The notes beneath the pieces were generated by a model. It ran no database searches. It was not told the origin of the DNA and saw only the letters and a list, made by a program, of their open reading frames with translations. The position numbers were made by a program, and so were the translations under genes. From Paralithodes platypus (Eukaryota > Arthropoda > Malacostraca > Decapoda > Lithodidae), in NCBI GenBank assembly GCA_032716605.1, contig CM064492.1, forward strand, positions 49,327,406-49,391,405: a DNA stretch of 64,000 nucleotides, given 5' to 3'. Each line of letters begins with the position of its first letter. The stretch's first letter is position 1. Below are positions 21,185 to 31,884 of this stretch, piece after piece.

Positions 21185-21582
21185 TTCTCTCCACCGCAAT
21201 GTTGCATCTCTCTCGCTATTCTATAGCTACTATAATCAGTGTTCCTCAGAGATTTCCCAGTGTATACCACCTCCTTTACGTAGGGCACGTGGTACCAGTC
21301 TTGCAACTCAATCCCACCCCTACTCTGTGCAACTCTCCAACCCAAGAGTGAAACTTTACTCTCAAACTTTCTTCTACTCAACAGCTGAGCTCTGGAACTC
21401 TCTCCCAGAATCAGTCTTTCCCTCTTCCTATGACTTAAATTGCTTCAAACTCCGTGTGTCCAAGCATTTTGGCTCGAACGTCCCTTGATTTTGGCCCTGT
21501 CACTCTTTCAACTATGGGGGAGGCACTCGCTATAGGCAGTTCTGCCTTTTGCCTCCCTCAATCACATAGACAAAACAATATA
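21183..21582 (+). pseudogene. Non-LTR retrotransposon 3' fragment (C-terminal pol remnant)
   Basis: Plus-strand fragment of the same non-LTR family as 22555-24259. The reading frame 21183-21487 encodes the C-terminal tail of ORF2 (RNVASLSLFY, 'CIPPPLRRARGTSLATQ', 'FFYSTAELWNSLPESVF', 'SSYDLNCFKLRVSKHF') and ends in a stop. A ~90-bp 3' UTR ('cactcgctataggcagttct', 'gcctccctcaatcacatag') follows. 5'-truncated as usual for LINEs and set between two (TA)n tracts. No catalytic RT motifs remain. Confidence 0.85.
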
Positions 21583-21588
21583 TACACA

Positions 21589-21617
21589 GTATATATATAT
21601 ATATATATATATACTGA

Positions 21618-21652
<35 letters not shown>
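21589..21652. repeat. (TA)n microsatellite, two blocks
   Basis: Two alternating AT blocks, about 21589-21613 and 21620-21650, split by 'actgatga'. Immediately 3' of a LINE fragment. Confidence 0.9.
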
Positions 21653-21758
21653 ATGAGCAACGATAATATTATATTATATTTCGTTGTTGTTATCATTAGT
21701 CAATTTTAAGCAGCTTTGGAAGGATTTCTAGGCATCAAAAGGATACAATACATCTCAA

Positions 21759-22000
21759 TTAACCCTGTAACTCCCACAAGTCCTTCACAATCTGAATATA
21801 ATTGTCTAATGATAGCCAGAATATAATAATGGGGTATTACTATTACTTTGGTCCGTGGATGTACATATTTCACTTAGTCAAACACAAGCGCTTGAAGATT
21901 ATCACACGTTTTGACAGATTATTCTGGTTATCCTTAAACAATTTTATACAACTTAGGAAGGATCTGTGGTCATCAAAAGGGTAAATACTATCTCAATTAA
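21759..22000. mobile_element. T3-family TTAA MITE
   Basis: TTAA (21759-21762) + 'ccctgtaactcccacaagtc'; ends 'actatctcaattaa' (TTAA 21997-22000). Internally it has 'tgtctaatgatagccagaat' and 'cacacgttttgacag' and 'gaaggatctgtggtcatcaa'. Its final TTAA is also the first TTAA of the T2 copy that follows. Confidence 0.65.
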
Positions 22001-22078
22001 GGGGATAGTGGCTGTTTTGGGGGATATTTATTTAGTCATTCATATTATTTTTAGTTTCCTCGCTACACCTCCATCAAG

Positions 22079-22554
22079 TGTTACGCTGGCCAGCTTGCCA
22101 GAATGCACTCGTAACTCGCTAGCGCTCGCCAGGGCAGTGAAATGGGCTACAATAATCGTAGAACGATGTTCTTTCTTTCATAGAGTTCATGTTGTAACAG
22201 ACAGATCAGTGGTGGTCTTTATTCTTGTCTGTGACACTTGGAGGTATTTTATATCATAGATAGAATATAAGATGCATTGTGTGAAGTTGTAAGGAGAAAG
22301 AGTGCGAGCAGTGAGGTGGTAATATGTGCGTGTGTATGTACGTGTGCTTCCCTCGCTCGGAGGAGTTTCCCACGCCCGTGATTGGCCGGCGGGCCTGACG
22401 CGTCATATGACGCCTGCTCCTCATGATGTAGTCGTCTGTGATTGGGTGCTGCTGCCTTTGTTAGTGCTGGGGGGCTCCTGCCCGCGTTTCTCCTGCAGAG
22501 CTTGGCATAGCGTGCTTGGTCCTACATGTCCTTTGCAATCTGTCCCCCCATATA
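22079..22554 (+). repeat. 5' LTR, first part
   Basis: Matches 29888-30298 of the 3' LTR with few differences ('gccagggcagtgaaatgggc', 'gattggccggcgggcctgac'). It has about 63 bp (22237-22299, 'cttggaggtattttatatca'...) that the 3' LTR lacks. Interrupted after 'gtccccccatata'. Confidence 0.9.
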
Positions 22555-24259
22555 ACCCCCTATTTTTTTTTTCTTTTTTCTATGTGATTGAGGGAGGCAA
22601 AAGGCAGAACTGCCTATAGCGAGTGCCTCCCCCATAGTTGAAAGAGTGACAGGGCCAAAATCAAGGGACGTTCGAGCCAAAATGCCTGGACACACTGACT
22701 TTGAAGCAATTTAAGTCATAGGAAGAGGGAAAGACTGATTCTGGGAGAGAGTTCCTGAGCTCAGCTGTTGAGTAGAAGAAAGTTTGAGAGTAACGTTTCA
22801 CTCTTGAGTTGGAGAGTTGCACAGAGTAGGGGTGGGATTGAGTTGCAAGACGGGTACCACGTGCCCTACGTAAAGGAGGTGGTATACACTGGGAAAGCTC
22901 TGAGGAACACTGATTATTATAGTAGCGATAGAATAGCGAGAGAGATGCAACATTGCGGCGGAGAGAGAGAGATTGCAGAGAGTTGGTGAGTGGACGGGAG
23001 TTAATGATACGAAAATCCTTCCTTTCAACTTTGTCTAGGAGAGCGGTGTGAGAGGAACCTCCCCACACATGTGAACAATACTCCATACAAGGACGCACTA
23101 TGCCCCTGTACAGAGCAAGAAGCTGTGCAGTGGTAAAGGACCCCCTAAGGCGGTTGAGCACACCCAGCTTCTGGGAGGCTACCTTAGCAAGACTGGTAAT
23201 ATGGTCCTTCCAACTGAGAGCAGAAGAAAAGGAGACACCAAGAATATTGAGAGAAGATGAAGGATTGATTTTTGTATTGTTGAAGAATTAGGGATAGTCT
23301 GCTGGGAGTTCCTTACGGGTAGATAGATTGAGAAATTGGGTTTTGGAAGCATTAAAGGTAACAAGGTTTTCTCTGCCCCAATTGGAGATAGTATTTAGAT
23401 CATAATTTAAAAGTTCTATGGCTTCATTACGTTTGTCGTTGAGGGATTGCTGGCTGGGGCATTCTGAAAAACTAATGGAGTAGTGTAAGGTTGAGTCGTC
23501 TGCATATGAATGGATGGGAATTGAGGTACAGTTGAGGAGATCATTTATAAAAAATAGAAAAAGAATAGGAGATAGGACAGAGCCCTGAGGAACACCGGAA
23601 TTTATAGGGTGAGGAAGTGAACAATGGCCGTCCACAACCGCGGCTATAAAACGGCCGGAAAGGAAATTAGAGATAAAGGCACAGATGGAGGGATAGAAAC
23701 CGAAGGAGGGTAGTTTAGAAATTAAAGATTTGTGCCAGACTCTATCGAAGGCTTTTGATATGTCTAGTGCAATAGAAAAAGTCTCACCGAAGTTCCGAAA
23801 GGAGGATGACCAAGAGTTAGTAAGATATGAAATAAGATCACCAGTAGAGCGACCCTTAAGGAAGCCATACTGGCGATCTGAGAGCAGATTATGAGAAGAG
23901 AAATGCTTAAGAAATTTGGAAGCAAGAATAGTTTCAAAAACTTTAGAAAGACAAGAGATGAGAGCAATTGGACGATAGTTGGAGGGTTGAGAGCGGTCAC
24001 CCTTCTTTGGGACAGGTTGAATGTGAGCAAACTTCCAGCATGAAGGGAAGATGTTAGAGGATAGACAGAGACGAAAGAGTTTGCCTAGGCAGGGAGTCGG
24101 CACGGAAGCACAGTTTTTGAGAACAACAGGAGGAACACCGTCCGGACCGTACGCCTTATTAGTATTAAGCCCAAAGAGGGTAGAAAGTACATCTTCAGAA
24201 GAGATAAGGATATTAGGCATAAGTAAGAGAGAGGAGGGTGGAGAGGGAGGAATAGCACT
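22555..24259 (-). mobile_element. Non-LTR retrotransposon inserted in the 5' LTR
   Basis: The 3' LTR reads 'ccccccatatactactattt' without interruption, while the 5' LTR is opened at this point by ~1.7 kb. The insert is minus strand: A-rich 3' end at 22561-22580 (T-run on plus), 3' UTR, then the pol C-terminus and RT, with the 5' end truncated at about 24257. Only 'ta' might be duplicated at the ends. Same family as 21183-21582. RT motifs place it in the Jockey/CR1 broad group; the exact clade is uncertain. Confidence 0.85.
22661..24220 (-). pseudogene. Non-LTR reverse transcriptase remnant (5'-truncated ORF2)
   Basis: One frame from 24220 to 22661. RT blocks in order: 'NKAYGPDGVPPVVLKN', 'NYRPIALISCLSKVFE', 'QYGFLKGRSTGDLI', 'LDISKAFDRVWHKSL', '[14 protein letters not shown]', catalytic 'YADDSTLHYS', then 'WGRENLVTFNASKTQF'. 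After that comes the C-terminal region (YRGIVRPCMEYCSHVW, PPPLRRARGTRLATQ). An in-frame TAA at about 23288-23290, between RT and the C-terminal part, splits the frame into 310- and 166-codon pieces. The endonuclease and ORF1 are missing by 5' truncation. Apart from the one stop it is well preserved, so the insertion is probably young relative to its host LTR element. Confidence 0.9.
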
Positions 24260-25568
24260 TACTACTATTTCTCTCTCTGAACTTCTTCTTTTACATACTT
24301 CTCATCTTTATTCATTACTTATCCCTTCTGGTTCTGCATACGACTTCCATAGTCGGCCAGACGTATTACCAGCACCATTTCTCCATATATATGTTTGCAC
24401 TAGCTTTAGGGATTATTAGAGTCATAGTCATATGGTAGCCTAGTGTTGGGGGTGCTTCTAATTATTGAGCGGTTCTTTCCCATTATTTAATGCTAGACAG
24501 TGGAAGGTATCTTTGGTCGTTGTCCGAGTTATGTATGTGGCAAGTCAGAGCCTGTACAACATCGACGAAGCTAGGTAGCCGGTAAACCTTGCGCATATTT
24601 TCCTTTGCGAGTGTAGCAGTATACAGGTGAAGGGCTTTTGCCTACACTTACCTGTATGCTTGCTGCCTCATTTTGTTGACCTTTGTGGAGCGCCAGGGTA
24701 AGACCAGATACTTGAGATGTGGACTTACCAAGAGAGCCTCCAAGTCACTTAACGTAACCTAAGCGAAATCTGTTCAAGGGGAGACAGTAGTAGGCTACGA
24801 GCATGCTTGCGCTCTGCCTAGTTTCCTAGTACCTTTTTTGCCACTGCTAGACTTTATTAGTGAGAAAGACAGCATTGTGTTTATTAACTTTAACTGTGTA
24901 TGTTTTAGGAATTATTCAAGCCTTATTTTAGCCTAGGTTGATGCATAGTGCACAACCCAGTTTGGCTGTTACGTTGGTTAAGGAAGTACTGTTTTGAGTG
25001 GCGATTATTAGTGCTGTCACAGAGTTGTTGCACTCCCTTGTTATATATATGTATCCTACTTTTTGGTGTATTTAAGATACACGCTTTGGTGTCCTGCCCC
25101 TGCATTATTTCTGTTCTATATTAACGAGCATCTTAGAGCATCAGACGTTTTCAGAAGATTCTTTATCTGATTGCTGTAGGACTAGACTTCCAGTGTTTTC
25201 ATAGAGCATTGTAGAGTTTAGGTGTTGAGTACAGACTCACACTAAAGTTAACGTAAGCACATACTCCTTTATTAAATCTTGTTATAGTTTATTCAAGCAT
25301 TGTTATTACTTAAGAGCATTTTATTAACGTAAAGTACTTCTGTTGTGAGTAGGCTTTGCCGTCATCGGCAAGCCTTTGTAGAATGCACTAAAACCCAGTT
25401 AATTGATACCCCGTTATCCAGTAGATTAGCTCTGGAGGGTTTTAAGTGTTTTGTTCACCGGCGTAATAGTTCGAGGGTTTGGAATTAGCGTACCGTTGTT
25501 GCAGATATAGCCTATCATCTAGTCCATTCTTAAGTGCCCTTGTTTATTTCGTAGTGCCGGTCGTAACA
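24260..25568 (+). repeat. 5' LTR, second part
   Basis: Resumes 'tactactatttctctctctg' and matches the 3' LTR to the terminal 'gtgccggtcgtaaca', with scattered substitutions and small indels ('agtagtaggctacg' vs 'agtaggctacg'). AT-rich, no coding. A candidate polyadenylation or promoter position cannot be assigned by eye. Confidence 0.9.
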
Positions 25569-25829
25569 AATGGCGACCTTAGACCAGTATATAGTGAACT
25601 GAATATTGCATTTTTTTTTTTTGAGAAATCTTATTGCCATTTGGGGTTTAATTTATTTCTCGCATTGTTGGCAGTGGACATTGTTTTGAGGATATATAGA
25701 ACTTGTTGGAGTTTGTTGGTGACCTAGTATTGCACTCAAGAACATCTTCGAATATTTTTTTGGTGAATAAAGCTACGCGAGTTTGGCTATTTTTGTCTGG
25801 ACTTGAGATTTTTTGTTGTTGACTCCATC

Positions 25830-27205
25830 ATGTCACTGGACGGGTCTGAACATAGTGAGGGCACAGTGCGAGAGACAGGCGAGGAGGTGGAGTTGCTTAA
25901 CGACGTTCGGGTGGTGAACAATGAGGAGGTTGCTCGGATTTTTTTGGAGGAGCCTGTGTCGGGGCTAGACCGGTACGGACTGCACTGTGTAGCCACGGTC
26001 TTAGGGTTTTCCGGTACTAGCGGTATGTCGAGAAGTGAGCTGGTTGCCTGTGTGCTGGGTGGGGTGCATGGGGGTTCGGGTGGAGCGGGAGTTGGGGCAC
26101 CTTCGTCCCAGCCCCCATTCTACTCAACTCCTGTCATGGCGCCCCCTCGGGTTCCGGAGCCGAGTACGTTCCCGCAGGCTGAGGCCCGCTGGCGGTTGGG
26201 TATGCCTCTAAGTGACTCACTGGGTGGGTCCCCGGTAGTAGCACCCCCTCCTCAAGGGTTGTCTACCGAGATGTTGTTTCAGCTCGAGCTCGCCAAACTT
26301 AAGCAGCAGGAGCGACAGGCCGAGTTCGAGCAGCGGAAGTATGAGGCTGAGCTCGAGCAGCGAAAGCATGAGGCTGAGCTTAGGCAGAAGCAGCAGCAGT
26401 GAGAGGCTGAGCTCAAGTATCAGGCTGAGTCTGCAAGGTATTGTGCCGATGTTGACCTAGAGAAAACTCGTGTAGAGGTGACGAGGAACCGGGTCGTCCA
26501 GAGGGGTCGAGCCCATGAACAGTCCCTGTCGCATCTACTAAACTTGGTTCCAGTGTTTGATGAGTTAGGAGTTACAGAATTCTTTCTACATTTTGAGAAA
26601 AAGTGCCGGGAGCACCAATGGCCCGAGGAGAAGTGGGCAGCCCTCGTTTCTTCACGATTAACGGGGAAAGCACTCAAGGCGTACAATGCTTTGCCCCTAG
26701 ATTCCTGTGTGAATTATGAGTTGTTGAAAGAGGCTGTCCTGAGGGCGTATGAGCTACAGCCAGAGACCTATAGGCTGAAGTTTAGGGCAGTTCCAAAAAG
26801 AAAGGAGAGTACTTTCCAGGAACACGCTAGAGCTGTCAGATGCACTTGAAAATTGGTTGAGGTCGGAGAAGTTAAATACTTTTGATGCAGTTAAGCAATT
26901 AGTGTTGTTAGAGCAATTTTTTAAGTGTACTGGCAGTGACTTGACTCTTAACCTGAAAGAAAAGCAACCAAAAACTCTGCAGAAGGTGGCTGAGCTGACT
27001 GACCTTAGGGTGTCATTGATTCGTGGGTGCGGGTCTGCACAGAGAGCTGAGGCAGGTAACCAGGGGTGTACCACTCCACCCCCCCCCGAATTAATGACCC
27101 AACTAATTATCCATTTAAGAGTACTGTTGCCAATTATGAACCCAAGTCGAAACCCTTCCCGTTAAAGAAAGGCCAGGGCCCTTCCTCACCTCAGAGGAAG
27201 TCCAA
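25830..27205 (+). pseudogene. Gag remnant of the LTR element
   Basis: Starts at the ATG of 'MSLDGSEHSEG'. Region 1 (to ~26400): acidic N-terminus, a possible SAP-like segment (LVACVLGG), a Pro/Ser-rich linker, then a Lys/Glu/Gln-rich coiled coil (KLKQQERQAEFEQRK). An in-frame TGA at 26400-26402 (probably from CGA) follows. Region 2 (26403-26849) has the capsid-like domain: 'FDELGVTEFFLHFEKKC', 'WAALVSSRLTGKALKAY', 'LKEAVLRAYELQPE', 'YRLKF'. A frameshift at about 26830 moves the rest ('ELSDALENWLRSEK', 'KQLVLLEQFFKC') to another frame, and a C-run at about 27079-27087 shifts it again. Family: retrotransposon gag with SCAN-like capsid organisation, by motif only. Confidence 0.85.
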
Positions 27206-27808
27206 GAGTGAAGTGGAGTGTTTCAAAGTGTCATGAGAAGGGGCATATTGCGCGCTCATGTCTGAGCGCACCGCCTACAGCAGTGGTGTCACTAGTGAGC
27301 AACATTGGCGTGTCTTTGAGGTCTTCCGCGTTTGCCCGGGGTAAACAGTCGGTTGCGAAGTCATCGCCGGTGCAGAAGCAGCAGGAGGGCTTGTCACCCA
27401 TCAGTGATGTTTTTTGTGGTCATAGGGGGCATGACACTGTGAGGTGGGCTGGTGTGAAGCATAGGCTTGAGTTGTTGCGTGATACGGGCGCTTCCCAGAC
27501 ACTTGTTAAGAATTTCACTGGCAAGCCTATTAATGCGGCTCGGGTTGTGGTGGTTCAAGGCATCAATGTCTTACCCGCTGGTTAGAGTGGAGCTTGAGGT
27601 AGACGGTGTGACACGGGAGTTGGATGTGGGTGTGGTGGAGAAATTGCCAGTTGAGGGGGTCGACCTCCTTCTCGGCAATGACTTTGCGGTGCCCACTTCC
27701 GAGGGTCCACCCTTAGTCGTTGCCGAGAAGGCGCCCGACACGAGTAGGGAGGGGCAAGAGGGGCTCGAGAGATCTCCGTCCGCTCAGGTGTCACAGCCTA
27801 GTACCTAA
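27206..27808 (+). pseudogene. Zinc knuckle and aspartic protease remnant
   Basis: A nucleocapsid CCHC knuckle is visible as C-FK-C-HEKG-H-IARS-C if one extra base at about 27228 is ignored; as it stands the frame is broken inside the knuckle. About 80 codons downstream is the retroviral-type protease active site 'LLRDTGASQTLV' (DTGAS at 27481-27495), followed by 'NAARVVVVQGIN'. A frameshift near 27575 precedes the second half of the fold, 'VEGVDLLLGNDFA', in another frame. Protease processes Gag-Pol in this family. Non-functional as read. Confidence 0.85.
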
Positions 27809-28788
27809 GTTGCAGACCAGCGGAGGAAGGGTCGGAAGGAGAAAGTCGAGGCTGGTGGTCGGGTTGAGAGTTTGGACCCAGCGACACCCCTTGGTGACTC
27901 GGTACTTGCACCCATTATGAGCTCCGGAGTGGCCCCAGAACCTGTCCCCCCTAGTAACATGGTAAGGCGTGATGGCACTCCGCGACAGAGTAGTTCCCAG
28001 GGGCAACTAGAAGATCTTAGTCTTGAGAGTTGTGGGAACGGGGCTATTGAACTCTAGGACGGGGAAGCATGTCATGTGAACCTGTTAAAGGAGTTTGTGA
28101 GGCAACCACCTGAGCAGCCTACTGTCCCTGTGTTGGTCTGCAGCGGCCAAGGTGGAGAAGGAGAGGGGGGCAGTGGGGCACAGGTGGAGGAGAGTTGGGA
28201 TTGTCATGTCTCGGTGGAGCAGTGGGCGGGGGACACGAGTCAGGTGGCTGTGAAAGCGCTTGAGCACCTGCCTGAGCAGCAGTGGGCAGCGCTCCAGCAC
28301 CTGCTCGGTTCATGCCCCACTGTTTGTGCCGAGCACCCAGGCCTCACAACTCATGCGGTGCACGATGTTCCGCTGACAGGTCACTTGAGTGTTAGTAAAC
28401 CGTTGGCCTCGTAGTTTCAGTGGTTCAAGGTGGGCGACGAGGCTTTGGCATGGTTGTCAGGTCAGGGTCGACCCATGGCTGCTAAGGGTGGTGGTCAGAA
28501 TCAGGACATTGAGCAGATTGGCGAGGTTGGCTGTGGAGTGGATGCGCCCAGCCGTCGCATAGCCTCCCAATGCTGCCCTAGTAAAATGCAACAGCCCTAC
28601 CATAGACCGACTGCATCTGGCCATGTCGCTGAAGGCGGTGATGCTGCGCAGGCAGATGTAGTCGCAAGGAATGCGGGGGTGCGCATGTACGGTATCGGCG
28701 GGGAAGCCTTAGCAATTATGAACTATGGGAGTGACTGCACAGGTGGTACAGATTGTCCCTCTCATGACCTGGCTGTTCTAGGGACAAG
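27809..28788 (+). pseudogene. Protease-RT linker of the LTR element, degenerate
   Basis: Low-identity region in several frames. One piece (28076-28414) encodes Gln/Glu-rich sequence and 'LLGSCPTVCAEHPGLTTHAV', which resembles the leader that precedes RT in Gypsy elements (F.DxPGxT...H). A similar leader occurs again just before the RT at about 28920-29000 ('VRMFVDSPGLMYGVE'). Stops at about 27808, 28058 and 28414. Confidence 0.5.
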
Positions 28789-29516
28789 GTGGAGAAGGAG
28801 GGAGACTATTGTTTAGAAGCTGCAGTCTCGGCTGGGTTGTGGGAGGACACAGAGCATGTTGTTCTTCGAGATAAGTTGCAACCTCTTGTTCCTAAGCGCC
28901 AAGAGAAGTTGTTTACTAGGCTGTGGCAGTACGTCCGCATGTTTGTTGATTCTCCAGGCCTGATGTATGGGGTAGAATCCGACATGGAGGCTGGAGACAG
29001 TGCAAGGCTCAAGTTAACTCCCTACCGTATAAATCCTGCTCGACAGCCTGTCGTAAAAGTAGAGCTCGACTACATGTTGGAAAAGGGTCTGAGGGATAAA
29101 GGATATTGTGAGTGGTCGTTGCCAGTAACTTTTCAACCTGAGTTAAGTGGCAAGATCCGTGTTTGTGTTGATTGCAAGAGTGTGGAAGCATTATCCCTGA
29201 CAGACGCCTATCCATTACCTAAAGTTGACGACCCCATAGACCGCATCGGGGCTGCCCCGTTTATCACTAAGGTGGAAATAGTGAAAGGTTATTGGCAGGC
29301 CCCGTTGCCGGAGAGAGCGAAGAGAAGTGCCAGTCTTGTGATGAACTGGGCAGTTTATCAGTGTCAGGTGTTGTTTTGCTGCCGGAACACAAGTTGGATG
29401 TGTGGCATGTTAAGGGCACTGATAATGTTCTGGCTGATTGTTTGTCACGGGAGGGTATGTTTGAAGGAGAACCCTCGCCGTTCAGTCAGTGTTGTTTGAG
29501 AGTGGAGAAAAATTAG
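28789..29516 (+). pseudogene. Truncated Gypsy-type reverse transcriptase fused to a pol tail
   Basis: Open frame 28789-29499. RT start is recognisable: 'LTPYRINPARQPVVKVELDY', 'MLEKGLRDKGYCEWSLPV', 'KIRVCVDCKSVEALSLTDAY' (equivalent of the R.CVDYR.LN region), 'PLPKVDDPIDRIGAA', 'KGYWQAPL'. The sequence then jumps, after about 29350, to 'LPEHKLDVWHVKGTDNVLAD' + 'CLSRE' in a second frame (29370-29516), which is the RNase H/integrase boundary motif (HxKGxxNxxAD.LSR). The YxDD catalytic block, RNase H core and integrase are all missing, so the deletion is over 2 kb relative to a typical Gypsy pol. Confidence 0.85.
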
Positions 29517-29887
29517 GCTTGCCCCTGTAGTGCAACGCCGCCAAAAACACTATTAAAAATATAAAAACCTCACATAAAAACTCTTTCTTTTTGATAGTAT
29601 ATAAGTGCAGTATATCACAGCAAGAATCTAAGACACTCTGAGTTGTTGTCTTAGTAGGCTAGGCTTGGTGAAGCTTGCTCGGTGAGCGTGATATAATTAT
29701 TATGATGCTATTATTTTGGGGAAGTGTTGTGCAGATTTTTTTTTTATAATGCAGTGTTTTATGTTTGTGATCGTGCTTTGTTTTCACAACTTGGGAGAGT
29801 AGCTGGGTGATGCGGGGTTGGTGGGCATTCTGTCTGGTCAGATGTGGAGTTCACCTGAGGCTGAAACGTCCCACATCTTGGGCGGGG
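29517..29887 (+). other. 3' non-coding region of the LTR element with purine tract
   Basis: AT-rich, no coding. Ends 'cccacatcttgggcgggg' immediately before the TGTTAC of the 3' LTR, a position and composition expected of the plus-strand primer (polypurine tract). Confidence 0.55.
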
Positions 29888-31599
29888 TGTTACGCTGGCC
29901 AGCTTGCCAGAAGCACTTGTAACTCGCTAGCATTCGCCAGGGCAGTGAAATGGGCTATAATAATCGTAGAACGATGTTCTTTCTCTCATAGAGTTCATGT
30001 TGTCGCAGACAGATCAGTGGTGGTCTTTATTCTTGTCTGTGACAGAGCGAGCAGTGAGGTGGTAATATGTGCGTGTGTATGTATGTGTGCCTCCCTCGCT
30101 CGGAGGAGTTTCCCACGTCCGTGATTGGCCGGCGGGCCTGACGCGTCATATGACGCCTGCTCCTCATGACGTAGTCGTCTGTGATTGGGTGCTGCTGCTT
30201 TTGTTAGTGCTGGGGGGCTCCTGCCCGCGTTTCTCCTGCAGAGCTTGGCATAGCGTGCTTGGTCCTACATGTCCTTTGCAATCTGTCCCCCCATATACTA
30301 CTATTTCTCTCTCTGAACTTCTTCTTTTTCATACTTCTCATCTTTATTCATTACTTATCCCTTCTGGTTCTGCATACGACTTCCATAGTCGGCCAGTCAT
30401 ATTACCAGCATCAGTTCTCCATATATATGTTTGCACTAGCTTTAGGGATTATTAGAGTCATAGTCATATGGTAGCCTAGTGTTGTGGTGCTTCTAATTAT
30501 TGAGCTGGTCTTTCCCATTATTTAATGCTAGACAGTGGAAGGTATCTTTGGTCGTTGTCTGAGTTATGTATGTGGCAAGTCAGAGCCTGTACAGCATCGA
30601 CGAAGCTAGGTAGCCGGTAAACCTTGCGCATATTTTCCTTTGCGAGTGTAGCAGTATACAGGTGAAGGGCTTTTGCCTACACTTACCTGTATGCTTGCTG
30701 CCTCATTTTGTTGACCTTTGTGGAGCGCCAGGGTAAGACCAGATACTTGAGATCTGGACTTACCAAGAGAGCCTCCAAGTCACTTAACGTAACCTAAGGG
30801 AAATCTGTTGAAGGGGAGACAGTAGGCTACGAGCATGCTTGCGCTCTGCCGTTTCCTAGTACCTTTTTTGCCACTGCTAGACTTTATTAGTGAGAAAGAC
30901 AGCATTGTGTTTATTAACTTTAACTGTGTATGCTTTAGGAATTATTCAAGCCTTATTTTAGCCTAGGTTGATGCATAGTGCACAACCCAGTTTGGCTGTT
31001 ACGTTGGCTAAGGAAGTACTGTTTTGAGTGGCGATTATTAGTGCTGTCACAGAGTTGTTGCACTCCCTTGTTATATATATGTATCCTACTTATTGGTGTA
31101 TTTAAGATACACGCTTTGGTGTCCTGCCCCTGCATTATTGCTGTTCTATATTAACGAGCATCTTAGAGCATCAGACGTTTTCAGAAGATTCTTTATCTGA
31201 TTGCTGTAGGACTAGACTTCCAGTGTTTTCATAGAGCATTGTAGAGTTTAGTGTTGAGTACAGACTCACACTAAAGTTAACGTAAGCACATACTCCTTTA
31301 TTAAATCTTGTTATAGTTTATTCAAGCATTGTTATTACTTAAGAGCATTTTATTAACGAAAAGTACTCCTGTTGTGAGTAGGCTTTGCCGTCATCGGCAA
31401 AGCCTTTGTAGAAGTGCACTAAAACCCAGTTAATGGATACCCCGTTATCCAGTAGATTAACTCTGGAGGGTTTTAAGTGTTTTGTTTACCGGCGTAATAG
31501 TTCGAGGGTTTGGAATTAGCGTACCGTTGTTGCAGATATAGCCTATCATCTAGTCCAATATTGAGTGCCCTTGTTTATTTCGTAGTGCCGGTCGTAACA
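29888..31599 (+). repeat. 3' LTR (uninterrupted, 1.7 kb)
   Basis: Complete copy, TGTTAC...GTAACA. It serves as the empty-site reference for both the 63-bp difference and the non-LTR insertion in the 5' LTR. Confidence 0.92.
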
Positions 31600-31884
31600 C
31601 AACCTTAAAAAAACACTCCCTAGACCCCCTTTCAAGATAAATTTGAATTTTTTACGGTAGAAATATGTCCCGGCCGAAGGTCGATTCCTCCTAAAATTGC
31701 AGGCTCGCTATCTCTCGCCAGGAAAAAAATCGATACAAATAGCACGAAAGACTTTAACATTGACAACGAAATGGAGCTAAAGGTGTTAAAATCGTCAAAC
31801 TAATGGACCGAACGTCTTAAAATCTCAAACTAATGGGGCTAAACACTAGCAATAAAGTGGTCCTGAAAACCGGCCCATCCCCCC

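Larger units (their letters stand above)
22079..31599 (+). mobile_element. Gypsy-like LTR retrotransposon, degenerate
   Basis: Two long LTRs (22079-25568, split by an insertion, and 29888-31599), each starting TGTTACGCTGGCC and ending CGGTCGTAACA. Internal region 25569-29887 has a primer-site-like 'aatggcgacctta' directly after the 5' LTR, gag (capsid region, CCHC knuckle), protease (DTGAS), RT start, and a purine tract 'cttgggcgggg' directly before the 3' LTR. Gag-PR-RT order and motifs fit the Gypsy (Ty3) group. Most of RT, RNase H and all of integrase are deleted. Plus orientation. Confidence 0.9.

Noticed and set aside
25803..25829. Nine extra codons upstream of the gag ATG
   Set aside because: They begin at TTG; the first ATG in frame is 25830.
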